Numbered from the stretch's first letter, positions 16,924 through 25,773 are shown. The stretch: 64,000 nt of DNA from Beduinella massiliensis (GCF_900199405.1 NZ_LT963430.1:3731894-3795893), one strand, 5' to 3'. The notes: generated by a model from the sequence alone, not told the origin. Numbers and translations: made by a program.

Positions 16924-17513
16924 CTGGCCGCGGTTCCTCCCTGCGCCATGCGTGCGATCACATCCGCGGCCTCGTCGAGACCGATGGTGCTGTTCACCAT
17001 CAGGTGATAATTCCGGTAATCGCCCCAGGTGTTCCCCGTGAAGAACTCATAGTACGCCGCGCGGCGCTTGTCGTAGCGCGTAAGGTAGGCGCGCGGGTCC
17101 TTATGCTCGGACTTGTAGTCCTCCGTCAGGCGGCGCATGCGCTCTTCCATCGGCGCGTACACGAAGGTGTTGAGGCAGTCTTCGCGGCTTTGCAGCACGT
17201 AGTCCGCGCAGCGGCCGACGATGACACAGGGGCCTTCCTTCGCGACGCGGCGTATGATTTCCGCCTGCGCCAGGAACACCCGGTCGCCGATGGGCAGGTT
17301 GCGGCTGTCGTAGTAGAAGCTGTAGAGCAGCCCGGAGGTATGCTTCTGCTCAGCCTCCTCCACGCACTGCTCCGAAAGGCCGCTTTCCTCCGCGGCCAGC
17401 GCGATGAGTTCCTTGTCATAGAAGGGAATGTCGAGCCGCTCGGAAAGCTTCTTCGCGATAATTCTTCCGCCGGAGCCATGCTCGCGGCCGACGGTGATGA
17501 TGTTATACTTCAT
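16920..17513 (-). CDS. Cytidylate-kinase-like family protein
   Basis: A 197-residue P-loop protein of the cytidylate-kinase-like family. ITVGREHGSGGR (6-17) is the modified P-loop used by this group. DIPFYDKELIALAA and VIVGRCADYVL follow as in relatives. Unlike true CMP kinase (about 220 residues), members of this family are uncharacterised, and CMP phosphorylation should not be assumed. The ATG at 17513 is preceded by GAGAGGG. The gene is first in a two-gene operon with a MATE transporter, overlapping it by four bases, so the protein may modulate or serve the transporter (inference). It has a probable promoter at 17579-17607. Confidence 0.88.
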   Translation of the reverse strand: MKYNIITVGREHGSGGRIIAKKLSERLDIPFYDKELIALAAEESGLSEQCVEEAEQKHTSGLLYSFYYDSRNLPIGDRVFLAQAEIIRRVAKEGPCVIVGRCADYVLQSREDCLNTFVYAPMEERMRRLTEDYKSEHKDPRAYLTRYDKRRAAYYEFFTGNTWGDYRNYHLMVNSTIGLDEAADVIARMAQGGTAAR

Positions 17514-17578
17514 GCAAATCCCTCTCTTTCATTTCGCAAAAATCCATTTATGTCCGGAAAGCAAACCTTCCCATCTTT

Positions 17579-17607
17579 ATATTATTGCAATTTTGTTCCC
17601 TTGTCAA
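17579..17607 (-). promoter_or_regulatory. Promoter of the kinase-like/MATE operon
   Basis: Minus-strand TTGACA (17602-17607), a 17-base spacer and TAATAT (17579-17584). Confidence 0.6.
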
Positions 17608-17657
17608 CCGTATTCGGAGGGCCGTGTCGGCTCATGAACGACCGTTCGCGGCTCAAT

Positions 17658-17686
17658 TTGACATTTTTTTAACCACATGATAGACT
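17658..17686 (+). promoter_or_regulatory. Promoter of the zinc-ribbon membrane protein gene
   Basis: TTGACA (17658-17663), a 17-base spacer and TAGACT (17681-17686), about 45 bases before the start codon. Confidence 0.65.
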
Positions 17687-17732
17687 ACATTTATTTAAGC
17701 CGGTTTCCGGTTTGTACGAAGGAGGATGCATG

Positions 17733-18371
17733 ATGCTCTGTCCTAAATGCGGCGCGAGTCTTCAGGAAAACTCCAGGTTTTGCAGCGCATGCGGCGTGCC
17801 CCTCAACTCCATCGATTCCGAAACGTCGGCAGGCCTCGACCTGCGGCCCCACGCGGAAGGCCAGGAGGGAGACCAAACGGAAGACGCTCCTTTAAACGAT
17901 CAGGACGCCCCCATCACGCCCCGCCAAACCGTTACCCCTGCGGACGTTCCCATGAAGTGGTTCAAATTCATCATCAATTTCCAGCTGATCTTAAGCGCCC
18001 TTTCATTTTTAATAGATGGGCTTAACCTGATGACAGGCGCCTATTATGGCGTCGAGGACGCATCGTATCTATTTGCGTATTACCCCGGCCTGAAAGCTTT
18101 CAGCAGCGTTGCCGGCCTGCTGAGCCTGGCGCTCGCGGTTTTTGCCGTCTATACGCGCTTTCGACTCGCCCACTTTCGCGCCAACGGGCCGACGCTCTAT
18201 TATCTATACGGCCTGTTGCAGCTTGGGTTGGACTTTATCCTCTGGGTCAGCCTATCCAGCATCACGGGGATGCAGATTCCCTTTGAATGGACCAACGTCG
18301 TTATTCCGCTCAGCGCCTTGCTGATAAACTACGTGTATTTTACCAAGCGCTCCTTCCTCTTCATCAACTGA
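17733..18371 (+). CDS. Zinc-ribbon integral membrane protein, function unknown
   Basis: A 212-residue protein. It opens with a zinc ribbon, MLCPKCGASLQENSRFCSACG (Cys3, Cys6, Cys17 and Cys20). An acidic, low-complexity stretch (about 25-70) leads to four predicted membrane helices (about 74-98, 118-145, 154-177 and 181-205). Zinc-ribbon plus membrane-helix proteins are common in Clostridia and mostly lack a known role. AAGGAGG at 17719-17725 fits the ATG at 17733 (seven bases) better than the ATG at 17730 (four bases). It is transcribed alone and ends at a very strong hairpin. No enzyme motif is visible. Confidence 0.8.
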   Translation: MLCPKCGASLQENSRFCSACGVPLNSIDSETSAGLDLRPHAEGQEGDQTEDAPLNDQDAPITPRQTVTPADVPMKWFKFIINFQLILSALSFLIDGLNLMTGAYYGVEDASYLFAYYPGLKAFSSVAGLLSLALAVFAVYTRFRLAHFRANGPTLYYLYGLLQLGLDFILWVSLSSITGMQIPFEWTNVVIPLSALLINYVYFTKRSFLFIN

Positions 18372-18377
18372 TAAGCC

Positions 18378-18422
18378 TTCAATCGAAAGGGGCCTCCCGC
18401 CGGGAGGCCCCTTTCGATTGAA
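18378..18422. terminator. Perfect 21-bp hairpin between convergent genes
   Basis: Bases 18378-18398 pair without mismatch with 18402-18422 around a three-base loop. There is no clear T-run on either side, but its position between the convergent zinc-ribbon and HtrA genes makes termination or 3'-end protection likely. Confidence 0.7.
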
Positions 18423-18456
18423 GGAGAAGAACACTGTTGAAGGTTCGCTGTCTGTC

Positions 18457-19644
18457 TTAGTTCTTGGAGATCTCGGTGGTGACGTCGTTTGCCTTCGGGA
18501 TGCGCACGTTCAGCGTCTTTTCGTTGCCGTTGCGCCAGATCTTCATCTCGACGTCGTCGCCCGGGGTCTGTTCATTTTTGATGGTCGTCACGTCTTCCTT
18601 TTTGCTGACCGTCTGGCCCGCGAACTCGAGGATCACGTCGCCGCGCTCCAGTCCGGCGCGCTCGGCGGCGCTGTACTTTTCGACGCTCTCGACGTAGGCG
18701 CCCACCGGGATATCGTACTGCTCAGAAATCTTTTCGGTAATGTCGCTGAGCGTTACGCCCAGCATCACATTGCTCTTGCCGGTCTTGACGCTCGTGGCGT
18801 CCGGGTCCTTCACGATCTCTTCGATGATGGTCTTCACGTCGTTGACGGGGATCGCGTAGCCGATGCCGTCCACCAGCGAACCGCCGGTCTTGGCGAACAC
18901 CACGCCGATGACCTCGCCGTAGGAGTTGAACAGCGCGCCGCCGGAGTTGCCCTGATTGATCGCGGCGTCCGTCTGCATGGCGTTGATCGAATGCTCGTCG
19001 TCCTTATACGGATAGTTCAGGGCGGAGATGATGCCCGCGGTCACCGCGCCGTTGACCTGACCCAGCGGATTGCCGATGACGACCGCCAGCTCGCCGACCT
19101 CGACGGTATCCGAGTCGCCGAACGTCGCCGCGTTGAGGCCGGTCGCGTCGATCTTGCAGACCGCGATATCGTTGTCCTTGGCGTATCCAAGCACCTTGGC
19201 CTCGTATTCGGTGCCGTCGTTGAGCGCCACCTTCACGGCGTCCGCGCCCTCCACGACGTGCGCATTGGTCACGATGTAGCCGTCCTCACTGATGATGATG
19301 CCGGAGGCTGCGCCCGTCACCTTGTACTCCTGCTGGCGGGGCGTGTTATAGCCGTAGCCAAAGGGGCTGTAGCCGTAGCTGAAGGGGTTATAGCCGTAGC
19401 TGTAACCGTTGTTTACGGTCTGCGTGGTCTCCGTCGTGATCGCTACGATGGAGCTCTGGCACTTCTTGACGATTTCCTTCACCGACAGGGAATCCTGCTC
19501 CGCCGTGGCGTCCTCCAGGCTGAAGTGCTTGGCCGCATCGATGTTTTGCGCCTCCTCGGCCATCGCGCCGAACGCCGTCACCAGCGCCAGCAGCAGTGCG
19601 GTCATGACCGCTATGATCATCACAGACTTATGCGTGTTTTTCAT
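18457..19644 (-). CDS. htrA: HtrA/DegP-like S1C serine protease with PDZ domain
   Basis: A 395-residue exported protease. An N-terminal hydrophobic segment (about 8-27) ends in AMA before EEAQ, so it may be cleaved as a signal peptide. Most Bacillota HtrA proteins instead keep a membrane anchor. The catalytic triad is visible: His129 in TNAHVVEG, Asp159 in DNDIAV and Ser234 in GNSGGAL. A PDZ domain covers about 297-385. Residues 80-100 form a Tyr/Gly-rich repeat (YGYNPFSYGYSPFGYGYN) in the loop before the protease core. HtrA proteins degrade misfolded envelope proteins. It is monocistronic and converges on the zinc-ribbon gene. Confidence 0.93.
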   Translation of the reverse strand: MKNTHKSVMIIAVMTALLLALVTAFGAMAEEAQNIDAAKHFSLEDATAEQDSLSVKEIVKKCQSSIVAITTETTQTVNNGYSYGYNPFSYGYSPFGYGYNTPRQQEYKVTGAASGIIISEDGYIVTNAHVVEGADAVKVALNDGTEYEAKVLGYAKDNDIAVCKIDATGLNAATFGDSDTVEVGELAVVIGNPLGQVNGAVTAGIISALNYPYKDDEHSINAMQTDAAINQGNSGGALFNSYGEVIGVVFAKTGGSLVDGIGYAIPVNDVKTIIEEIVKDPDATSVKTGKSNVMLGVTLSDITEKISEQYDIPVGAYVESVEKYSAAERAGLERGDVILEFAGQTVSKKEDVTTIKNEQTPGDDVEMKIWRNGNEKTLNVRIPKANDVTTEISKN

Positions 19645-19779
19645 ACGTAATAACTTCCTTTCATCCTTATTTTTTCCCGTAACCCTCCGAGTCCTTCCTC
19701 TTTGCGGGCCCCTCTTGATTACGTGCTTAGTATATCGGAGGTTTTGGGCAAAATCATGATGGGGTTTTGAACAAATTTT

Positions 19780-21981
19780 TCAATTGTTGTGTCCAAATTG
19801 TGAACTCGCTTCCGGCTTTGACGCAGGTGATCTGGGCGGCACCATCGTAAGCCCAATGCGCTTCTTTTTTTCGTCCACAGAGGTGACCCAGACCTTCACC
19901 ACGTCCCCTACCTTGACCACCTCGGAGGGGTGCTTTACAAACCGGTTGGTGAGCTGGGAGACGTGCACCAGCCCGTCCTGATGTACGCCGATGTCCACGA
20001 ACGCTCCGAAGTCGATCACGTTGCGCACCGTGCCCATCAGCTCCATGCCGGGGGTGAGATCCTTGATCTCCAGCACGTCCGTGCGCAGCAGCGGCGGCGG
20101 CAGCTCGTCGCGCGGGTCGCGCCCGGGCTTTTGAAGTTCCTTTACGATGTCCGAAAGCGTGGGCACGCCGATCGCAAGCTCCCTGGACAGGTTTTCAAGC
20201 CCCGCCTCCTGCACGCGCCCTGGCAGCTCGCCGAGCTTTCCGCCGCGCACGTCGCTGAGCTCAAAGCCCAGATGAGAAAGAAGCGCCTTGGCCGCGTCAT
20301 AGGACTCCGGGTGTACCGCCGTCTCGTCCAGCACGTTGCGGCTGCCCGCGACGCGCAGGAAGCCCGCGCACTGTTCAAACGCGCGCGGCCCCAGCTTCGG
20401 CACCTTTTTGAGCTGTGCGCGCGAAGCGATGCCGTTTTCCTCCCGATAGGCGACGATGTTCTTCGCCAGCGCCGGGCCGATGCCCGCGACGTGCGAGAGA
20501 AGCTGCGCGGAGGCGGTGGAAACCTCCACGCCGACCGCGTTGACGCAGCTCTCGACCACGCCCGCAAGCGCCTCGTTGAGCTGCGCTTCCTTGAGGTCGT
20601 GCTGATACTGTCCCACGCCGATGGCCTTCGGGTCGATCTTGACCAGCTCCGCCAGCGGATCCTGCATGCGCCGGGCGATGGAGACGGCGCTCCTGAGCGA
20701 GACGTCGTACTGCGGGAATTCCTCCGCCGCCAGCTTGGAGGCCGAGTAGACGGACGCCCCCGCCTCGCTCACGATCATGTAGGAGATACCTCCCCCGATC
20801 TCCTTTAGCACCTCGGCGATGAACTGTTCCGACTCGCGCGAGGCCGTGCCGTTGCCGATGGCGACCGCGGTGACACCGTGGCGCGCGATCATCGCCTTCA
20901 CGAGCTTCTTCGCCTGCTCGCGGCGCTCCGTCTGCCCCGGGATCGTGAAGTAGCCCACGCCCGTCTCGAGCACCTTGCCCGTCTCGTCCACCACCGCCAG
21001 CTTACAGCCCGTGCGAAAGCCCGGGTCCACGCCCAGCGTCACCCGACCCTTGACGGGCGGCTGCATGAGCAGCTGATGAAGGTTCTTGGCGAACACGCGC
21101 ACCGCGTCCGTGCTGGCGCGCTCGGTGAGCTCGGCGCGCACCTCCCGCTCCAGCGAAGGCTGGATAAGCCGTTCCCACGCGTCTTGGCAGGCCATGCGCA
21201 CCTGCTCCGTCGTCGCGCTGCCGGGGCGAACGAACGCGCGCTCCAGGACCGCGTTCGCCGCCCGATCGTCCACGAGCACGGATACGCGCAGGTATTCCTC
21301 CCGCTCCCCCCGGTTGATCGCTAAAATGCGGTGTCCCGGAATGCGGGCGACGGGCTCGCTGAAGTCGTAGTACATGGCGTACACGCTGTCCTCGTCCTTC
21401 GCGTTCTTGGTCTTCACGATGCCGCCGCGAAACGCCAGGCTGCGAAGCTGACCGCGTGCGTCCGCATCGTCGGCCATGCGCTCTGCGAGGATGTCCCGCG
21501 CGCCGGCGAGGGCGGCTTCAGCGTCCGGCACCTCGCCGTTCGGATCCGCGTAGGGCGCGGCCAGCTCCTCAGGCGCCGCGGACCTGCTTGCCTGCAAAAG
21601 CAGCGCATTGGCCAGCGGCTCCAGCCCGCGCTCGCGGGCGACGGTCGCGCGCGTGCGGCGCTTGGGGCGATAGGGGCGGTAGAGATCCTCCAGCTCCGCG
21701 AGCGTCTGAGCGGCCGAGAGCTTGCCGGATAATTCCGCGGTCAGCACGCCCAGCTCGGTCAACGTCTTTTCGATGTCCTCGCGCTTCTTTTGCAGCCCGC
21801 GCAGGTATTCGAGCCGCTCCGACAGTTCGCGCAGCACCTGATCGTCCAGGGAGCCCGTCGCCTCCTTGCGGTAGCGGGCGATAAAGGGGATCGTGTTGCC
21901 CTCGTCTATCAGGCGTATCGTGTTTTCGACCTGCTCCCTGCGCAGGGAAAATTCCTTTACGAGCATGGCGTTGATGTCCAT
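19780..21981 (-). CDS. tex: Tex family RNA-binding transcription accessory protein
   Basis: A 733-residue protein, full length for Tex. It starts with the Tex N-terminal helical region (FIARYRKEATGSLDDQVLREL and LEDLYRPYRPKRRTRA). A YqgF-type RNase-H-like domain follows (about 315-440, VTLGVDPGFRTGCKLAVVDETG). Helix-hairpin-helix segments come next (SHVAGIGPALAKNIVAYRE and LKKVPKLGPRAFEQCAGFLR). An S1 RNA-binding domain (about 640-710, GMELMGTVRNVIDFGAFVDIG) comes before the C-terminus. Tex binds nucleic acid and associates with RNA polymerase and ribosomes, and it affects expression broadly. It stands alone here. The ATG at 21981 has AAAGGA upstream. Confidence 0.96.
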   Translation of the reverse strand: MDINAMLVKEFSLRREQVENTIRLIDEGNTIPFIARYRKEATGSLDDQVLRELSERLEYLRGLQKKREDIEKTLTELGVLTAELSGKLSAAQTLAELEDLYRPYRPKRRTRATVARERGLEPLANALLLQASRSAAPEELAAPYADPNGEVPDAEAALAGARDILAERMADDADARGQLRSLAFRGGIVKTKNAKDEDSVYAMYYDFSEPVARIPGHRILAINRGEREEYLRVSVLVDDRAANAVLERAFVRPGSATTEQVRMACQDAWERLIQPSLEREVRAELTERASTDAVRVFAKNLHQLLMQPPVKGRVTLGVDPGFRTGCKLAVVDETGKVLETGVGYFTIPGQTERREQAKKLVKAMIARHGVTAVAIGNGTASRESEQFIAEVLKEIGGGISYMIVSEAGASVYSASKLAAEEFPQYDVSLRSAVSIARRMQDPLAELVKIDPKAIGVGQYQHDLKEAQLNEALAGVVESCVNAVGVEVSTASAQLLSHVAGIGPALAKNIVAYREENGIASRAQLKKVPKLGPRAFEQCAGFLRVAGSRNVLDETAVHPESYDAAKALLSHLGFELSDVRGGKLGELPGRVQEAGLENLSRELAIGVPTLSDIVKELQKPGRDPRDELPPPLLRTDVLEIKDLTPGMELMGTVRNVIDFGAFVDIGVHQDGLVHVSQLTNRFVKHPSEVVKVGDVVKVWVTSVDEKKKRIGLTMVPPRSPASKPEASSQFGHNN

Positions 21982-22106
21982 AACATGCGTCCTTTCGCGT
22001 TGGGATGAGGGGGACGTGGGCGCTTTCGCCTGCCGCCGCCCATTTTTTCATTTCGCATTATACCACAGGGCCGCAAGAAGCGGTAGCGGCCTTCGCCCGC
22101 CTGCGT

Positions 22107-22135
22107 TTGACGCCCGCGCGCGCGCCCTGTATAAT
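22107..22135 (+). promoter_or_regulatory. Promoter of the glycosyltransferase pair
   Basis: TTGACG (22107-22112), a 17-base spacer of almost pure GC and a perfect TATAAT (22130-22135), 34 bases before the first start codon. Confidence 0.85.
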
Positions 22136-22169
22136 AGACGTATCATGAAACCCGAAAGGGGATAAACAG

Positions 22170-23222
22170 ATGCCGACCGTCAGTGTCATCATGCCGGTGT
22201 ACAAGGTGGAGCGGTTCGTCGAGCGCGCGGTGCGGAGCATGCTCTCCCAGACCTTAACGGACTTCGAGCTGCTCGCAGTGGACGACGGTTCGCCCGATCA
22301 GAGCGGGGCGATCCTCGACCGGCTTGCGCAGGAGGACGCGCGCGTTACGGTCTTCCATCAGCCAAACGCCGGCGCGCCCGCGGCCCGGAACCGCGCCATC
22401 GCAAGGGCTGCGGGCAAATATCTCTACTTTATGGACGCGGACGACTGGGCGGAGCCTACGATGCTCGCGGACATGGTCGAATTCGCGGAGCAGCACGACC
22501 TGCAGCTCGCCGTCGCGGCCTTCTTCATCGATACGTACTACGACGAGGATCGCTTTGTACGCGAGGTTCACCGCCAGCCCGGCGAGGTATTTAAAAGCCA
22601 GCGGGCGTTCCGCGAAAACGCCTTTCGCCTGTTTGACGCGAACCTGCTCTATCCGCCGTGGAATAAGCTGTTCCGTGCGGACTATCTGCGCAAAAATGGC
22701 ATCCTGTTCCCCGAGACATTCTGGGACGACTTTCCCTTCGTGCTCGCCGTCGTCCGCGATGTGGAGCGCGTCGGCGTGCTGGACACGGCCTATTACCACT
22801 TCCTGCGCGCCCGTCAGGAAAGCGAGACGGCGCGCTACCGCGCCGACATGTACGAAAAACGCGAGGAGGAGCACGGCTGGATGCTGGAATTGTACGATCA
22901 CTGGGACGTACACGACCCCGGCAGCCAGGAAATGGTTCAGCGCCGCTACATCGAGCGCGTCGTCGGCTGCATTGAAAACGTCGCCTCGCCTGCCTGCACG
23001 CTCTCAGGCCGTGGGCGGCGCGAAGAGATCGCGCGTATCCTCGCCAATCCGCGCGTTGGGGCCGCGCTATCCGTCGCCCGGCCTCGCAGTTTTTACATGA
23101 AGCTGATGCTGCTGCCCGTTCGGACCCGCCTCGCCGGGCTTTGCCTGCTGGAAGGGCGCTTTATCGGCTTCGTCAAGCGGCGCAGCGTCAAGACGTTCGC
23201 CAAGCTCAAGGCAGGCAGGTGA
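22170..23222 (+). CDS. Family 2 glycosyltransferase (GT-A), first of a tandem pair
   Basis: A 350-residue GT-A enzyme. The N-terminus has VSVIMPVYKVERFVERAVRS, VDDGSPDQSG and the metal-binding YFMDADDW near residue 90. ETFWDDFPFVLAVV may carry a catalytic acidic residue. The C-terminal third is basic and helical (MKLMLLPVRTRLAGLCLLEGRFIGF), suitable for membrane association. Such enzymes add sugars to surface glycans or lipid carriers, and donor and acceptor are unknown. The ATG at 22170 is preceded by AAAGGGG. It is the first gene of a two-gene operon and the second gene begins four bases after its stop. Confidence 0.92.
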   Translation: MPTVSVIMPVYKVERFVERAVRSMLSQTLTDFELLAVDDGSPDQSGAILDRLAQEDARVTVFHQPNAGAPAARNRAIARAAGKYLYFMDADDWAEPTMLADMVEFAEQHDLQLAVAAFFIDTYYDEDRFVREVHRQPGEVFKSQRAFRENAFRLFDANLLYPPWNKLFRADYLRKNGILFPETFWDDFPFVLAVVRDVERVGVLDTAYYHFLRARQESETARYRADMYEKREEEHGWMLELYDHWDVHDPGSQEMVQRRYIERVVGCIENVASPACTLSGRGRREEIARILANPRVGAALSVARPRSFYMKLMLLPVRTRLAGLCLLEGRFIGFVKRRSVKTFAKLKAGR

Positions 23223-23226
23223 CACC

Positions 23227-24291
23227 ATGGAAAAGACGCCAAAGATCAGCGTCGTCATGCCGGTCTACAACGCGGAAAAGACGCTACGCGCCGCGGCGGA
23301 CAGCGTGCTGGGCCAGACGTTCCGCGATCTGGAGCTCCTGCTCGTCGACGACGGCTGCACCGACGGCAGCGCCGCCCTGATCGACGCGCTCGCGGCAAGC
23401 GACGGTCGCGTGCGCGCGCTGCACCTCGCAAAAAACGGCGGCGCATCCGCCGCGCGCAACGCGGGGATGGCGCGGGCACGCGGCGAATACCTGATGTTCA
23501 TGGACGCGGACGACGACATGGAACGCGACCTGCTCGACCGCGTATGCGCCCTGCCGGAGGCGGACGTCACCGTCTGGGGCGTGTCGGACGACTACTACGA
23601 CGCGGCCGGACGCCTCTATCAGCAGACGCCTTACTGCCCCGGGGACGGCCGTTATGAAGACAGGGAAGCCGTCCGCCGCCAGCTCATCGAGCTGGAAGCG
23701 ATCACGCTGCTGGGCTACACGCCCAACAAGCTCTACCGCCTGCGCACGGTGAGGGAAAGCGGCGCGCACTTTGAACCCCGCCTGGTGACGGAGGACATCT
23801 TCTTCAACCTCGACCAGTGCGCATCCTGGGAGACGATGAACACCCTCGCCTATCCCGCGCTGCACTACTGCCACCGTCAGACGGGCGGAAGCATCACCAG
23901 CCGGTTTGTGCCCGACTTTTTCCTGCAAAACAGCGAGCGCGTAGCCCGGATACTGGCCCTGTACGACGGCTGGGGCATGACGGACGCGCGCGTGTTGGGC
24001 GTGCTGGGCGGCGTCTACAGCCGTTACTTCTTCTCCGCGCTGGAACGCTCCTACGATCCGCGCGCAGGGATGAACGCCGCGGCGAGAAGGGCGTTTTATC
24101 GGGAGACGTTCGCCAGTCCGCTGTGCGGGCGCGTGCTTTCGCATGCCGCGCCGGCGGGGCGAACCGCCCGGCTGCTGTGCGCCCTGCTTCAAACGGGATG
24201 CGCCCCGCTTTGCCTCTTTGCCGCCCGCGCCATCCGTTTTTCGCGCGCAAAGCTGCCCGCGCTCTTCGCGCGCCTGCGGCAGAGCCGGTAA
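23227..24291 (+). CDS. Family 2 glycosyltransferase, second of a tandem pair
   Basis: A 354-residue GT-A enzyme with ISVVMPVYNAEKTLRAAADS, VDDGCTDGSAAL, NGGASAARNAGMARARGEY and the DxD segment MFMDADDDM. Residues LVTEDIFFNLDQC correspond to the acidic region expected in the second half of the fold. The C-terminal segment is hydrophobic and basic. It resembles the preceding glycosyltransferase in plan but diverges in sequence, so the two probably add different sugars or act in sequence on one surface glycan (inference). The ATG at 23227 lies four bases after the upstream stop with only a weak AGGCAGG site, which suggests translational coupling. Confidence 0.92.
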   Translation: MEKTPKISVVMPVYNAEKTLRAAADSVLGQTFRDLELLLVDDGCTDGSAALIDALAASDGRVRALHLAKNGGASAARNAGMARARGEYLMFMDADDDMERDLLDRVCALPEADVTVWGVSDDYYDAAGRLYQQTPYCPGDGRYEDREAVRRQLIELEAITLLGYTPNKLYRLRTVRESGAHFEPRLVTEDIFFNLDQCASWETMNTLAYPALHYCHRQTGGSITSRFVPDFFLQNSERVARILALYDGWGMTDARVLGVLGGVYSRYFFSALERSYDPRAGMNAAARRAFYRETFASPLCGRVLSHAAPAGRTARLLCALLQTGCAPLCLFAARAIRFSRAKLPALFARLRQSR

Positions 24292-24350
24292 CCAGGCTGC
24301 GCGCGTACGGTAGGCTTCAAAAGCTGCGGGATCGAGCGCTTCGTTCCTTC

Positions 24351-24397
24351 TTGCAAATCACCGCCTGAACCTTTATAATGGATGAGGTTCAGGCGGT
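24351..24397 (+). promoter_or_regulatory. ychF promoter embedded in a 13-bp inverted repeat
   Basis: TTGCAA (24351-24356), a 17-base spacer and TATAAT (24374-24379). The -10 box lies in the 12-base gap of a perfect inverted repeat, ACCGCCTGAACCT (24360-24372) and AGGTTCAGGCGGT (24385-24397). This looks like an operator for a dimeric repressor that would block RNA polymerase. Confidence 0.65.
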
Positions 24398-24398
24398 C

Positions 24399-24621
24399 AG
24401 ATAGTATCGTCCCGCAAGAGAGTATGCCTGAGGGGGAGGCTTCCCCTTCATCTGCAATCGTATCGACCGGCTTCGCCGGCCGGGCGGGACGTTTTCTGTG
24501 GGAAAATCCGCAGGATTTTTCGGAAGAAAACATCTCCCGTAACCTTCGCGCAAAATGGGCCTTCATTTTGCACGAGGCCATCGACGTTGCCGATGGCCTG
24601 AGGCGGCGCGCGCTGCGCCGC
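24399..24621 (+). repeat. Hairpin-chain dispersed repeat, copy A (composite)
   Basis: This fills the gap between the glycosyltransferase operon and ychF and would form most of the ychF 5' leader. It contains successive hairpins, including CCGGC/GCCGG, AAAATCC/GGATTTT, GCAAAAT/ATTTTGC (24550-24571), AGGCCATCG/CGATGGCCT (24575-24599) and GCGGCGC/GCGCCGC (24603-24621). The left part matches copy B (33990-34095) and the right part matches copy C (45152-45290), so this is the fullest copy. No coding frame is evident. Confidence 0.7.
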
Positions 24622-24644
24622 GATAACGTTTGGAGGAATGGAAC

Positions 24645-25742
24645 ATGAAACTCGGCGTCGTGGGTCTGCCCAACGTGGGCAAGAGCACGCTTTTCAATGC
24701 GATCACCAAGGCGGGCGCAGAGGCCGCCAACTACCCCTTCTGCACGATCGAGCCGAACACGGGCATCGTCGCTGTGCCGGACGACCGGCTGAGCCACCTG
24801 GCCGCCCTGTACAGCCCCAAAAAGGTGACGCCGGCCGTCATCGAATTCGTGGACATCGCAGGGCTTGTCAAGGGTGCGAGCCGCGGCGAAGGCTTGGGCA
24901 ATAAATTTCTTTCGCACATCCGTGAGTGCGACGCCATCGTGCACGTGGTGCGCTGCTTCGAGGACGAGAACATCATCCACGTCGACGGCAGCGTAAACCC
25001 CGCCCGCGACATCGAGACGATCAACCTGGAGCTGATCGCCGCCGACCGCGAGACGGTGCAGAAGCGCTTCGAGCGCGCGCAGAAGATGGTCAAGTCCGGC
25101 GAAAAGCGCTACGCCGAGGAGGCGGAGCTGGGGCAAAAGCTGCTGAGCCATCTGGACGACTTGAAGCCCGCGCGCACCTGCGAAATGACCGAGGCGCAGC
25201 GGGAGATCGCGCGCGACTGGTTCCTGCTCACCACCAAACCCGTCATCTACGCGGCCAACATCGCGGAGGGCGAGCTCGGTCAGGACGAGGACAGCCTGCC
25301 CGGCATCCCGGAGGTGAAGCGCATCGCAAAGGAAGAGGGCGCAAAGGTGCTCGTCATCTCGGCGCAGATCGAGGAAGAGATCGCGCAGATGGACGAGGAG
25401 GAAAAACAGGCCTTTTTAGAAGAGCTGGGCATCGGCAAGTCGGGTTTGGATCGCCTCGTCGCGGAGTGCTACGACCTGCTGGGGCTCATTTCCTTCCTCA
25501 CCGCGGGCGCGGACGAATGCCGCGCGTGGACGATCCGGCGCGGCACCAAGGCGCCCCAGGCCGCGGGCAAGATTCACACCGACTTCGAGCGCGGCTTCAT
25601 CCGAGCGGAGATCGTGCCCTACGACACGCTGATGGAGCTGGGCAGCATGAACGCCTGTAAGGAAAAAGGCCTTGTGCGCTCCGAGGGCAAGGATTACGTC
25701 ATGCAGGATGGCGACATCACGCTGTTCCGCTTCAATGTGTGA
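24645..25742 (+). CDS. ychF: Redox-/ribosome-associated GTPase YchF (OBG family)
   Basis: A 365-residue protein of standard YchF length. The P-loop is GLPNVGKST (7-15), with FVDIAGLVKGASRGEGLGN as the G3 region. A coiled-coil insertion lies near residues 125-195, and the C-terminal TGS domain has RRGTKAPQAAGKIHTDFERGFIRAE. YchF binds ATP better than GTP and is linked to ribosomes, the proteasome-like machinery and oxidative stress. The start is the ATG at 24645, eight bases after GGAGG. An in-frame TTG at 24630 lies upstream of that site and was rejected. The promoter and the hairpin-rich leader before it are unusual for this housekeeping gene. Confidence 0.97.
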   Translation: MKLGVVGLPNVGKSTLFNAITKAGAEAANYPFCTIEPNTGIVAVPDDRLSHLAALYSPKKVTPAVIEFVDIAGLVKGASRGEGLGNKFLSHIRECDAIVHVVRCFEDENIIHVDGSVNPARDIETINLELIAADRETVQKRFERAQKMVKSGEKRYAEEAELGQKLLSHLDDLKPARTCEMTEAQREIARDWFLLTTKPVIYAANIAEGELGQDEDSLPGIPEVKRIAKEEGAKVLVISAQIEEEIAQMDEEEKQAFLEELGIGKSGLDRLVAECYDLLGLISFLTAGADECRAWTIRRGTKAPQAAGKIHTDFERGFIRAEIVPYDTLMELGSMNACKEKGLVRSEGKDYVMQDGDITLFRFNV

Positions 25743-25773
25743 GCGGCCCTGCGCCTGCGCAGCCCCCTTTCAC

